Source: JANNVK01 sp031430435 (lineage in GTDB: Bacteria; Acidobacteriota; Blastocatellia; Pyrinomonadales; Pyrinomonadaceae). Taken from it: a DNA stretch of 64,000 bases. The stretch is taken from positions 23,794 to 87,793 of the forward strand of contig JANPBM010000037.1 of assembly GCA_031430435.1 (NCBI GenBank), in the 5' to 3' direction. The notes under the pieces were generated by a model. The model was given only the letters and a program-made list of their open reading frames with translations. It was not told the origin of the DNA and did not search any database. The translations under genes and the position numbers were made by a program. This document shows positions 16,902 through 25,616 of the stretch, in pieces. Numbering within the stretch: the stretch's first letter is position 1; the number at the start of each line of letters is the position of its first letter.

Positions 16902-17458
16902 AGCAAGTCTTTGAAGCAGCTCAACAAATTCAAAGTTTTTTTGAAGATAATAATTGGCAATTTTGCTTTATTGGCGGCATTGCTCTCCAGCGTTGGGCAA
17001 AACCTCGTCTGACAAATGATGCCGATTTAACACTTCTTACGGGTTTTGGCGAGGAAGAGAAATTTATAGACAAGATGCTTGCGAAATTCAAATCGCGGAT
17101 TGATAATCCAAGAGAATTTTCATTGCGAAGTCGAGTGGTTTTGCTTGAAGTTGAAGGAATTGGCGTTGATATTTCGCTTGGAGCGTTATTTTTTGAGGAA
17201 AATGCTGTAAATCGTGCGACAAATTATCAATTTTTAAAAGGAATTTCTTTAGTAACTTGTTCTGCTGAAGATTTAATCGTCTATAAATCGTTTGCGAATA
17301 GAACAAAAGATTGGGCAGACATAGAAAATATCGTAACATTTCAGACTTCGCTGGATTGGACGTATATTTACGAACAATTAACGCCTTTGGTTGAACTGAA
17401 AGAAGAACCCGAAATTTTAACGAAATTGAATAAACTAAAGAAAGAAACGGATTTATGA
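16898..17458 (+). CDS. AbiEii-like/DUF6036-type nucleotidyltransferase
   Basis: A 186-residue protein with a minimal nucleotidyltransferase fold: the GGIALQRW motif near residue 25 and the metal-binding pair in TNDADL near 38. A third acidic residue is in GIGVDISLG near 90, and there is a C-terminal helical part containing SAEDLIVYKSFANRTKDWADI. These are the hallmarks of the AbiEii/DUF6036 superfamily, whose members include toxins that modify tRNA ends. It overlaps the 74-residue gene by 4 bp and the downstream asnS by 4 bp, so asnS is translated in the same transcript. An antiphage or addiction role is an inference from family and arrangement. Confidence 0.78.
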   Translation: MKQVFEAAQQIQSFFEDNNWQFCFIGGIALQRWAKPRLTNDADLTLLTGFGEEEKFIDKMLAKFKSRIDNPREFSLRSRVVLLEVEGIGVDISLGALFFEENAVNRATNYQFLKGISLVTCSAEDLIVYKSFANRTKDWADIENIVTFQTSLDWTYIYEQLTPLVELKEEPEILTKLNKLKKETDL

Positions 17459-18768
17459 ATCAAACATACATTAACGAACTAAAAAATCACATCGGCGAAA
17501 CCGTAACCTTGAAAGGTTGGCTTTATAACTCGCGTTCGAGCGGAAAATTGGTGTTTTTACAGCTCCGCGACGGCACAGGCATCGTCCAATGCGTCGTGTT
17601 TAAGCCGAATAACGAAGAATTATTTGAATCGGCAAAATCGCTCGGACAAGAATCATCGATTATCGTCAACGGCACGGTTAAAGAAGATACGCGTTCGAAC
17701 ATCGGCGTTGAATTAGACGTTACTGGTTTGGAAATTATCCAAAATGCCGCCGAATATCCAATCACGCCAAAGGAACACGGCACGGAATTTTTGATGGACA
17801 ATCGTCATTTGTGGATTCGTTCCAAAAAGCAGAACGCGATTTTGAAAGTTCGCCACACGGTTGTTAAAGCGACTCGTGATTTCTTCGATAATAACGGCTT
17901 TATTCTAGCTGATACGCCGATTTTTACGCCTGCTGCGTGCGAAGGTACAACGACACTTTTTGAAGTTGATTATTTTGACGATGACAAAGCATATTTGACG
18001 CAAAGCGGACAACTTTACAACGAAGCGACCGCCGCAAGTTTGGGCAGAAGTTATTGTTTCGGACCCGTTTTCCGGGCTGAAAAGTCTAAAACACGCAGAC
18101 ACTTAACCGAATTTTGGATGGTCGAACCCGAAATGGCTTACGCGCATTTAGACGATGTAATGACGCTCGGCGAAGGTTTGATCAAATTTATTGTCGAACG
18201 AGTTTTAGCCGATAGACGCGAAGAATTGACCGTGCTTGAACGCGATATTACTAGACTTGAAGCGTTACTTTCAGACAGTTTTCCGCGTGTGCATTACGAT
18301 GAAGCGGTGAAACTATTGAAGGCAGGTTTTGTGAAAGGCGAACTCGACAACGATTTTGAATGGGGCGGAGATTTTGGCGCTCCCGACGAAACCTATATTT
18401 CCAAACAATTTAATGCTCCGGTTTTTGTCCATCATTTTCCGACGGCAATCAAAGCCTTTTATTTTGAACGAGATAAAAATCGTCCCGAATGTGCATTAGG
18501 TGCAGATTTAATCGCACCCGAAGGCTACGGCGAAATTATCGGCGGCGGCGAACGCGCGTCGGATTTGGAGTTTATGGAGAAACAAATCGAATCGCACAAT
18601 CTGCCGAAAGAAGCGTTTGAATGGTATTTGGATTTACGCAGATTCGGAAGCGTTCCGCACGCGGGCTTTGGCATGGGCGTTGAGCGTTGCGTCGCGTGGA
18701 TGTGCGGAATCGAACACGTACGCGAGACAATTCCGTTTCCGCGAATGTTGAACAGATTGAAACCTTAG
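17455..18768 (+). CDS. asnS: Asparaginyl-tRNA synthetase
   Basis: A 437-residue class IIb synthetase. The N-terminal OB-fold anticodon-binding domain (residues 1-110) includes VTLKGWLYNSRSSGKLVFLQ. Motif 1 lies near 120-135. Motif 2 is FGPVFRAEKSKTRRHLTEFW near 200-220, and motif 3 is GFGMGVERCVAWMCG near 405. The TPIFTPAACEGTTTLF block supports Asn over Asp specificity. It charges tRNA-Asn with asparagine and ATP. Its start overlaps the AbiEii-like gene by 4 bp (ATGA), an odd coupling of an essential gene to an accessory cassette. Confidence 0.95.
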   Translation: MNQTYINELKNHIGETVTLKGWLYNSRSSGKLVFLQLRDGTGIVQCVVFKPNNEELFESAKSLGQESSIIVNGTVKEDTRSNIGVELDVTGLEIIQNAAEYPITPKEHGTEFLMDNRHLWIRSKKQNAILKVRHTVVKATRDFFDNNGFILADTPIFTPAACEGTTTLFEVDYFDDDKAYLTQSGQLYNEATAASLGRSYCFGPVFRAEKSKTRRHLTEFWMVEPEMAYAHLDDVMTLGEGLIKFIVERVLADRREELTVLERDITRLEALLSDSFPRVHYDEAVKLLKAGFVKGELDNDFEWGGDFGAPDETYISKQFNAPVFVHHFPTAIKAFYFERDKNRPECALGADLIAPEGYGEIIGGGERASDLEFMEKQIESHNLPKEAFEWYLDLRRFGSVPHAGFGMGVERCVAWMCGIEHVRETIPFPRMLNRLKP

Positions 18769-18776
18769 TTTGACTT

Positions 18777-19880
18777 ATGAGACTAAAACAGGAATTCAAA
18801 AGGCTAAAGAAAGATTTTGTTAAAGAATCAAGTCGTTATAGTGATTCAACGCTATCTGTTTATTTTATTGATGAAAATTCAGCAAACGATGATACAAAAT
18901 TTGGCTTCCCAAATCATGCAATATCTTTGTGGCAATATATGGGCGAGAAAGATAGTTATTTAGAAGGTTTTGAAATTTCTAAATTGCAAACTACAAAATT
19001 TGGTTTGCCAAATTCTGTAATTAACGCCATTGGAGTTATTGAAGGAACTGACACCCCTATATTTGTTCGTATGGCAAATAGAGCAGGAAGTTTAATACCC
19101 AATAATGTAAATCTTCAAATTAATTTTCAAATTAACGACAATTTCCGTAAAGCCCATTCACTTGAAAAAACAGTTTTTGTGGCTAATGCAAATCCGTTGG
19201 CTAAATGGTTGAATCTTGTTCTTATGAGTGTTTCAACCTTTCAAAGCGAAAGATTTGAACAAAAAACCTTGGTGGTTGACCCATTTACTGCGTCCTTAGT
19301 GGTTTTTGATTACTTCTTGGATGAGGTTTTTGAATTAAAACGTAAAATTAAACAGTCAAGTTCTGATGAAGAAATATACGGACAAATTCTTGATATTTTG
19401 AAAAACATGTCTTTGGTAATGGAAAAGAATCCGAAGCCCTTTGAACAACTTTGTGAAGAAGATTTAAGAACACATTTTCTTGTCCAATTAAATGGAATAT
19501 TTGTGGGAAAGGCAACAGGTGAAACTTTCAACAATAAAGGCAAGACTGATATTTTGATAACTGAAAAAGGAAAAAATGTTTTTATCGGAGAATGTAAGTT
19601 CTAGAAAGGTGAGTCATTATTTCTTGAAACTATTGACCAATTACTTTCTTATTCAAGTTGGCGTGATACCAAAACTGCAATTTTGATTTTTAATCGAAAT
19701 AAGAATTTTACAGACGTTCTAAATACGATTGAAAATGCTGTTCCAAAACATACTTGTTACAAAAGATTTATTAAGAAAATTGACGAAACAACTTTTCAAT
19801 ATATTTTTCATCAGCCAGAAGATAATAATCGTGAAATGACAATTACAATTTTGGCTTTTAATGTGCCTTCAAAGTCATAA
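18777..19880 (+). pseudogene. PD-(D/E)XK nuclease interrupted by an in-frame TAG
   Basis: One frame runs 18777-19880 (368 codons) with a single stop, TAG at 19602-19604, codon 276. The sequence before it ends with the nuclease core GKTDILITEKG...IGECKF, and the sequence after it resumes in the same frame with KGESLFLETIDQLL. Relatives of this nuclease type usually have Trp at this position (ECKFWKG), so TAG most simply is a TGG-to-TAG change. As it stands the protein keeps the D and E-x-K residues but loses 92 C-terminal residues. Codon use is AT-rich. It starts 8 bp after asnS, and its end overlaps the next gene (TAATG). A sequencing error or stop readthrough are alternatives. Confidence 0.7.
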
Positions 19881-20883
19881 TGCTTTCAAATAACCTGATT
19901 ATCTCCGACATCAAGCAAATCATCGAACAATCGCGTGAAAGTGCAATTCGTTCGGTGGATTTTGTGCGTGTGCAAATGTATTGGCACATCGGCGAGCGGA
20001 TTTTTGTTGAAGAACAACAGGGGAAAGATCGTGCGGATTATGGGAGATTTCTTATCAAAAGCCTCGCGGAAACGCTCGAACCTGAGTTTGGAAGCGGTTT
20101 TTCTAAGCGTCAACTTGAAAGAATGCGGCAGTTTTATCGCACATTTCCAATTGCGTCCGCACTGCGGACGCAATTGAATTGGACGCAATACAAATCGCTG
20201 ATAAGCATCGAAAACGAAGATAAACGCGAGTTTTATATTGCCGAAACTGTCAAAAATAATTGGACTTCGCGGCAGACGGAACGCCAAATAAACTCGCAAT
20301 TGTTTGAAAGATTGTTGCTGAACAATGATGTCGAAAGTGTTTTGGCAGTAGCGAGAAACGAAAAACTTCCAAGTGATGCGAGAGAAATTATAAAAGACCC
20401 GATGATTTTGGAATTTCTCGGACTCAAACGCGAAAGCAGTTATTACGAAAAAGATTTTGAGCAAGCCGTAATTACTAATTTGCAAGATTTTCTGCTCGAA
20501 TCGGTAACGGATTTTCATTTGTCGCCAGGCAAAAACAGATTCATCTTGACGACGACGAGTTTTTTATAGATTTAGTTTTCTACAACCGTTTGCTGCAATG
20601 TTTTGTGTTGTTTGAGATCAAAAAAGAAAAATTGACGCATCAAGATTTAGGTCAGTTGCAAATGTATGTAAATTATTATGACCGAATCGAGAAAACCGAC
20701 TTTGAAAATTCGACCATCGGAATTTTGCTTTGTGCCGATAAAAACGATTTGGTTGTAAAGTATTCTTTGCCCGAAAATAACCAACAAATTATGGCAAGTA
20801 AATACGAGTTGTTGTTGCCGACGGAAAAACAATTGATTGAAGAATTGAACAAAACCTTGAAAGAATTAAACTTGAAAAATTAA
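19880..20883 (+). pseudogene. DUF1016/YhcG-type PD-(D/E)XK nuclease, frameshifted
   Basis: Two adjacent frames together cover a complete YhcG-like protein of about 330 residues. The first (19880-20569) contains the DUF1016 N-terminal domain (MYWHIGERIFVEEQ, FSKRQLERMRQFY, WTQYKSLI) and the start of the nuclease domain (YEKDFEQAVITNLQDFLLE). The frame is lost at about 20500-20502; reading on one frame over restores GNGFSFVARQKQIHL...FFIDLVFYNRLLQCFVLFEIKKEKLTH..., including the catalytic D and E-x-K, to the stop at 20883. A single-base deletion explains it. YhcG proteins are nucleases of unclear role, often near restriction or phage-defence genes. It follows another broken nuclease with a 1-bp overlap. 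Confidence 0.78.
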
Positions 20884-21064
20884 AAATGAGTAAATCCGGT
20901 CTTTTCAAACTTTTACTTATCATTTCTGCTGCCGGCATTGCTATTAGCGGTCGCATTTTTAATCAAATATGTTTTCTTCACTTCGCCGTAAAATAATCAA
21001 GTTGAAATTGCGATTCGTACGGTTGGTTGTGTGTGCAATTTGCTTGAAATCGTACTTTATTAGC

Positions 21065-21925
21065 TCAAAAGGCTTTATTTTGCCCGAAATACTCGACCAT
21101 AAATTTCAACGCATTGAGCGATTTCAAAAAATAATATCCGTATTGATCTTTCAAAAGCATAACCGAGAGTGAGAAAACAAAAAGCCCAAGCATCATTTTA
21201 ACCGGCATTGCCAAGAAAAATACGTTAATTTGCGGGGCAACCCGGTTGATAATTCCGAAGAAAATATCCGTCAACAACAAGGCTAAAACAATCGGCAAAG
21301 AAAGCTGAACACCGATAAACAAAGTTTCCGCCGAAACATTTATCAGCAATTCCAGAGAAGGTGTAAAACCGCCGTGAACTTCGGGAAATCTGGTTGCCGG
21401 AATGGCTTCGAAACTGTCAATTAAAACCTTGAGAAATTCGCGGTGCAAACCTGCCAAGATAAACAGAACCAACGAAAGTTGAAACTTAAACTCTCCGAGT
21501 CCGGAAACTTTTTCGCCTAATTGCGGAGCCATTACTTCTGCCATCGAAGCGCCGCGCTGAACGTCTATAAACCTGCCGGCAACTTGAATTCCTTCAAAAA
21601 CCGCAGTCGAAATATAACTCAGAGTAAAGCCGATGAAGCATTCCTTCATCATCAAAAAGAAAAACCCGACGGGACCGAAATTCAATTCGCCGCCGGTTTG
21701 GGCAACTTCTGCCGCCAGTTGCGGATAAGTTATACTCGTCAATGCCAAAGCCACGGCAATTTTCACTTTCGCCGGAGTGGCTTTTCCGCCCAAAAACGGG
21801 ACAAAAGCAACGTATGAAACGATTCTCGCAAAACACAATCCGAACAGCACCAAAAAGGTTTGCGGACTGTTCCCAACCTCAAAAGTCTTTAAGATATAAG
21901 CTAAAAGTTCAAAAACTCCGTTCAT
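21065..21925 (-). CDS. sctT: Type III secretion export apparatus protein SctT/FliR
   Basis: A 286-residue membrane protein of the FliR/SctT family with about six to eight hydrophobic helices. Family blocks include FARIVSYVAFVPFLGGKATPA near 30, KECFIGFTLSYISTAVFEGIQVAGRFIDVQRGASMAEVMAP near 92-132, and NVFFLAMPVKMMLGLFVF near 235. It is part of the R-S-T export gate in the inner membrane. Last gene of the minus-strand operon, 4 bp after sctS. SctU/FlhB, which normally follows or fuses with SctT, is absent: the next genes are the broken nucleases. Flagellar versus injectisome type is discussed under sctR. Confidence 0.9.
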   Translation of the reverse strand: MNGVFELLAYILKTFEVGNSPQTFLVLFGLCFARIVSYVAFVPFLGGKATPAKVKIAVALALTSITYPQLAAEVAQTGGELNFGPVGFFFLMMKECFIGFTLSYISTAVFEGIQVAGRFIDVQRGASMAEVMAPQLGEKVSGLGEFKFQLSLVLFILAGLHREFLKVLIDSFEAIPATRFPEVHGGFTPSLELLINVSAETLFIGVQLSLPIVLALLLTDIFFGIINRVAPQINVFFLAMPVKMMLGLFVFSLSVMLLKDQYGYYFLKSLNALKFMVEYFGQNKAF

Positions 21926-21929
21926 TTAT

Positions 21930-22205
21930 CTATCCGATCGGGCTTGCTCCGACCCGCAAAATCACATCAAAAACCGTGTTCATAAAATTTTTCATCGTTT
22001 CAATCATCGAAGGAAAAAGCCATATAATTATCAGTGCCGTGATAATAACTTTCGGCACAAATGTCAGCGTTTGCTCTTGTACCTGAGTCAATGCCTGCAT
22101 TAAACTGACGATTAAACCTACAATTAAACTTGCCAACAGCGGTATCAGCGAAAGTTCGAGAATCAGCCACAAACCTTGTTGGGCTATTAGTGTTGCTTCG
22201 TTCAT
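21930..22205 (-). CDS. sctS: Type III secretion export apparatus protein SctS/FliQ
   Basis: From ATG 22205, 91 residues, the usual FliQ/SctS length. Two membrane helices: LWLILELSLIPLLASLIVGLI near 10-33 and VPKVIITALIIIWLF near 49-66, joined by the conserved SLMQALTQVQEQTLTFVPK loop. The helical hairpins wrap around SctR to form the export gate. The longer frame start at 22262 overlaps sctR and lacks support. It lies between sctR (14-bp gap) and sctT. Confidence 0.92.
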   Translation of the reverse strand: MNEATLIAQQGLWLILELSLIPLLASLIVGLIVSLMQALTQVQEQTLTFVPKVIITALIIIWLFPSMIETMKNFMNTVFDVILRVGASPIG

Positions 22206-22219
22206 ATTTCCTCGTAATT

Positions 22220-23017
22220 TTATAAATAACCCATCACCAATCTTTGGATTAAAACCGTCCAACCATCGGTAAGTACAAACAATAAAAGTTTAAACGGCAA
22301 AGAAATTGTGGTCGGTGAAAGCATAAACATTCCCATCGCCTGCAAAATGTTGGAAATAATCATATCAATCACCAAAAACGGAATAAAAATATAGAAACCG
22401 ATTACAAATGCCTTACTTAATTCGGTTGTTACAAACGACGGAACAAGGACTCGAAAATCCTCCGCCGTGATTTCTTCGGCATTGTTCACTTGGTTTCTGT
22501 TTGCCATTCTGACGGCTAAATCACGAAACATATTGCGGTTTTCATCGCTCGAAAAACGTCTCAAAAACTGGCGTAACGGCTCTTTTCCCCTCATTGCAAT
22601 GTCTATTATTTGTTCAACTTTTACTTCTTCGAAAATAATTTTCGTACCTGCTTCCTGATACATTCTTTCAACCACGGGAGCCATAATAAAAATGCTCAAA
22701 ATCAGCGAAATGCCTGTGATTACTTGGTTCGGAGGAGCTTGTTGGGTTCCCATCGCATTTCGTAAAATAGATAAAACAACCGAAATTTTCACAAACGAAG
22801 TAAGCATTATCAGACCGAAAGGAGCCAGCGAAAGCATTCCGACGACAAGAATCAAGACAACGGGATTCGATGTCCCGAACGGACTTTCTGCCTTTTGCGC
22901 CAAAACTGTGTTAGTCGAAATCAAAAAAGTTCCGAACAACATCAACGACAAAAAACTTGCATAAATTTTTTGTCGTTTGCTTAATTTCCGACTGACTTTC
23001 ATATAAAACTTTTTCAT
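22220..23017 (-). CDS. sctR: Type III secretion export apparatus protein SctR/FliP
   Basis: From ATG 23017, 265 residues; a TTG at 23029 overlapping the stop of the preceding gene (TTGA) is an alternative start. It has an N-terminal signal-like segment, then the FliP/SctR core: SLAPFGLIMLTSFVKISVVL near 55-75, LRNAMGTQQAPPNQVITG near 75-95, a periplasmic loop (SSDENRNMFRDLAVR), and the C-terminal LSPTTISLPFKLLLFVLTDGW block. The LTSFVKI, RNAMG and LSPTTIS versions are nearer to non-flagellar SctR than to flagellar FliP (usually MTSFTRI, RTALG, LPPVMIS). I therefore lean to an injectisome-type apparatus, with moderate certainty. Confidence 0.92.
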   Translation of the reverse strand: MKKFYMKVSRKLSKRQKIYASFLSLMLFGTFLISTNTVLAQKAESPFGTSNPVVLILVVGMLSLAPFGLIMLTSFVKISVVLSILRNAMGTQQAPPNQVITGISLILSIFIMAPVVERMYQEAGTKIIFEEVKVEQIIDIAMRGKEPLRQFLRRFSSDENRNMFRDLAVRMANRNQVNNAEEITAEDFRVLVPSFVTTELSKAFVIGFYIFIPFLVIDMIISNILQAMGMFMLSPTTISLPFKLLLFVLTDGWTVLIQRLVMGYL

Positions 23018-23025
23018 AAAACTGT

Positions 23026-23391
23026 TCAACCTTTCTTTTTTAAGATTTCCGCAAGTTTGTCGGCAAATTTGCCGCCTTTCAGTTGTTTACCTGAGCGTTG
23101 CAAAATCTTTCTTTCAATTTCGGCAACTTCAAGTTCATTTAATTCGCTGAGTAAATTAACGCTGTTTTCTGATGATGCAATCAACATCCAACGTCCGCCG
23201 ACCTCGATTACATACAAATTTCTTTTAGCGTCGAGCGGAACTTTTTCGACCACCCGAACAATGCTGTCGGCAAATTGAAAGCCCGAAATTCGCGGTAAAA
23301 TCACTCTGAACGTCAGATAAATTAAGCCGCAAACGACACCCAAAGACAAAAGCATTTGGACAAAATTTGAAATCAATTGAAATGTTTCCAT
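23026..23391 (-). CDS. fliO: FliO-like membrane protein
   Basis: A 121-residue protein with one N-terminal membrane helix (MLLSLGVVCGLIYLTFRVIL, residues 13-32). A small cytoplasmic beta domain follows: SIVRVVEKVPLDAKRNLYVIEVGGRWMLIASSENSVNLLSEL, the FliO pattern of a basic strand and a GGRW...IG/A turn. FliO is a flagellar assembly factor for FliP and is generally missing from injectisomes, so its presence directly before sctR points to a flagellum-like ancestry or a hybrid system. The end overlaps the possible TTG start of sctR by 4 bp. Confidence 0.75.
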   Translation of the reverse strand: METFQLISNFVQMLLSLGVVCGLIYLTFRVILPRISGFQFADSIVRVVEKVPLDAKRNLYVIEVGGRWMLIASSENSVNLLSELNELEVAEIERKILQRSGKQLKGGKFADKLAEILKKKG

Positions 23392-23397
23392 AAAATA

Positions 23398-24792
23398 TCA
23401 GACGAAAACCTTTGTCAATCGAACACCCAAATTTCCTTCAATATCAACCAATTCGCCGACCGCAATTTTCTTTCCGTCGGTTTGAAGTTCAACGGCATCG
23501 GTCGCCTTGCACCCAAGTTCGATAATTTGTCCGTTTCTGAGCCGCGAAAGCTCTTCCAAATTCATTTTTCTGCACGCTAAAACTATATTTACATTGAGCA
23601 TCACGTTGTCTAAAACAACCGACACATCTTCGCTTTCACTCTCAAATTCATCGTTTAATTCTGTATCCATTTTTATCCGCTCCGGCGTATTTTCTTGGCG
23701 TGTGTCAGTCAAAATATCTTTGACTGAAATCATTAGCTTTCCGTTGAATTGCGGCTCGATTTCGCCGTAAATTCTAAAATTATCGGCAAATTCGAGATAT
23801 GAATTTGCACTCAAAATCGATTCGTCCCATTCAATAAAACTTTCTTCTAAAACAATAAAATCGCCTTGTTCCAAGCCCGCCAGTTCTTTGACCGTAAAAT
23901 TGGTCGCGCCAACCAATAATTTTGATTCGAGTTCAAATGCAATTTGCTTATATTTGTGCAAAGCATCGAATTCGCTGTGGCGTTTGAGCAACGGATTTTC
24001 GTATTGATTAAGCTCTTGTAAAAAACCTGATGTATAGATAAAATGGGCGTTTCCGACCACGTCGCCGATTTCCAAACGAACCGTCGCATCCATTCCGCGC
24101 AACATTTCTTTGTTTTGTTTAATTTCAAACCAACTCGGAAATTGTTGTTCGACCGAACTGACGCGAAACAACGATTCGCCCGCCTTTTCGTTTAAATCGC
24201 CTAATAAACAAACCGCTAAAAATTCAGCCACAGTTTCTTCGGTGCGGGAAAGTTTTCGTCTGACTAATTTGGTTAACCCCAATTCGCCTAGTGTTTTATC
24301 GACAATTTGCGAGGCAAAAACCGAGTCCAAAACCAAGGTTGCCGAATGTTTTCCGGGTTCGGCAATAACCGAAATAAAAAGCGATTGTTCGCCCTCGGCG
24401 GCGGCGAAAATTTCACTTAAATTGACTTCTCTGTTATCGACGACTCGGATTAAAACCTTGCCTGCGTCGCCAAAAATAAAATGCGACAAACTTGCCTCGA
24501 TTTCGTTAAAACCGAGGTTGGAAAATTTAGCCGGCAAAAGCTGAAATGTATTGGAAAACTTCACTTCGGCTTTGGCAAGTTTCGGCAAATTATCTGCCCA
24601 AAGTTTTTTCGGAACACGTTCGGGAATCGCCTCGTTTTCGAGAATAATTTCTTCGGGTATCTCTTCGTCGTAAAACGCTAATTCTTCAATTTGCGAAACA
24701 CTTGAGCCAAAAAAATCAACGGCAAACGGATCGCCCAAAGACTGTGTGCTTTTTTCGTCTAAATTACGAATTGTTTCTTTTGTGTCTAACAT
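23398..24792 (-). CDS. sctQ: Type III secretion C-ring protein SctQ/FliN-like (two SpoA domains)
   Basis: From ATG 24792, 464 residues (a TTG codon lies just upstream). The N-terminal two thirds are divergent. Two SpoA-type surface-presentation domains are visible: one near 280-350 (FELESKLLVGATNFTVKELA...GDFIVLEES) and one at the C-terminus, 395-464 (LNVNIVLACRKMNLEELSRL...VAVGELV-like end with GVRLTKVF). This architecture is that of SctQ/HrcQ, the cytoplasmic sorting platform/C-ring component that receives substrates; flagellar FliN or FliM have different layouts. It sits 6 bp upstream of fliO and 20 bp downstream of the fliK-like gene. Confidence 0.8.
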   Translation of the reverse strand: MLDTKETIRNLDEKSTQSLGDPFAVDFFGSSVSQIEELAFYDEEIPEEIILENEAIPERVPKKLWADNLPKLAKAEVKFSNTFQLLPAKFSNLGFNEIEASLSHFIFGDAGKVLIRVVDNREVNLSEIFAAAEGEQSLFISVIAEPGKHSATLVLDSVFASQIVDKTLGELGLTKLVRRKLSRTEETVAEFLAVCLLGDLNEKAGESLFRVSSVEQQFPSWFEIKQNKEMLRGMDATVRLEIGDVVGNAHFIYTSGFLQELNQYENPLLKRHSEFDALHKYKQIAFELESKLLVGATNFTVKELAGLEQGDFIVLEESFIEWDESILSANSYLEFADNFRIYGEIEPQFNGKLMISVKDILTDTRQENTPERIKMDTELNDEFESESEDVSVVLDNVMLNVNIVLACRKMNLEELSRLRNGQIIELGCKATDAVELQTDGKKIAVGELVDIEGNLGVRLTKVFV

Positions 24793-24812
24793 CAAGTAAC
24801 TTTTTCAAACTG

Positions 24813-25616
24813 TCAAACTCGATACGAATTATTGTTTACCGTACGGACAACTTCTTCGGTTTCAACAGTTTGCGTATTTACCGAGGTTTTTGTTTTAATC
24901 GTTTGCAATTCGGCGTTTCGCTCTTTTCGGTTATCTTGATTATCGGTCGAAGAATCCGCCAAAGAGGTTTTAATCGTTGAAATTTGGATTCCGCGATTGT
25001 GCAAAATGTCACTCAATTCCTTGGTTTTCGCTTCAACTTGCAGCCTTGCTTTTTCAGATTTTGAAACAAATTCGGCGATAACTTTGCCGTTTATGTCATT
25101 CGACAGTTTTATTTGCAAACCTTCGAGTACCGAGTTTTTGAGTTGAATAACGACCTGCGGAAGATTCAAATCCGATAATTGCGTACGCACGGAAGAAACA
25201 ATTTTTTCAATGTCGGCGATGTGCAAAATTGCTCTGGCGTTGATGTTTTCCAGATTTGGCGCCGAAGTTTCGGTGCCGTTCATCCGCCACGCCGCCAACC
25301 CCGCATTCGTTTCCGCATTCCCGTTCGAATCGTCCGTGCCGCCGTCGTCTTTCTTTTCCGAAACCCGTTTATGGTCTTTCGACAATTTTTCGGTTTCCTT
25401 ATCATCGACCTTGCTTTCTTTAGTCGAAGTTTTATCGTCGGAATCCTTTTCTTTATCACGGTTTACAACCGATTCAAAAATATTGGCAAAGTCGCCATAC
25501 GGAGCATCGCCGCTATCGGGACGAAAATTCTCTTCAAAATTGTTTTGCCCTGCGGCAAGTTGTCGGGTTCGGGCAGTTTCGTTTTGATTTGTTTGTTTTG
25601 AATTATCGATTCTCAT
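24813..25616 (-). CDS. FliK/SctP-like substrate-length control protein
   Basis: A 267-residue hydrophilic protein. The N-terminal 130 residues are disordered and rich in Asp, Lys, Glu, Ser and Thr. The C-terminal part (about 155-215) matches the FliK/SctP C-terminal pattern: LNLPQVVIQLKNSVLEGLQIKL, a central GKVIAEFVSKSEKARLQVEAKTKEL, then HNRGIQISTIKTSLA. Such proteins measure needle or hook length and switch substrate specificity. Its start overlaps the end of the TPR gene by 14 bp, so the two are coupled. Position beside sctQ supports the call. The sequence is poorly conserved, so the family assignment is moderate. Confidence 0.65.
   Translation of the reverse strand: MRIDNSKQTNQNETARTRQLAAGQNNFEENFRPDSGDAPYGDFANIFESVVNRDKEKDSDDKTSTKESKVDDKETEKLSKDHKRVSEKKDDGGTDDSNGNAETNAGLAAWRMNGTETSAPNLENINARAILHIADIEKIVSSVRTQLSDLNLPQVVIQLKNSVLEGLQIKLSNDINGKVIAEFVSKSEKARLQVEAKTKELSDILHNRGIQISTIKTSLADSSTDNQDNRKERNAELQTIKTKTSVNTQTVETEEVVRTVNNNSYRV

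Noticed and set aside
20886..20996. 36-codon hydrophobic frame before the sctT gene
   Set aside because: The hydrophobic coding signal shifts frame midway and there is no ribosome site; too short to support as a gene.
21065..24792. Complete flagellar gene cluster
   Set aside because: No flhA, flhB, fliI, fliM or structural flagellar genes in the window, and SctR/SctQ features lean to the non-flagellar type.
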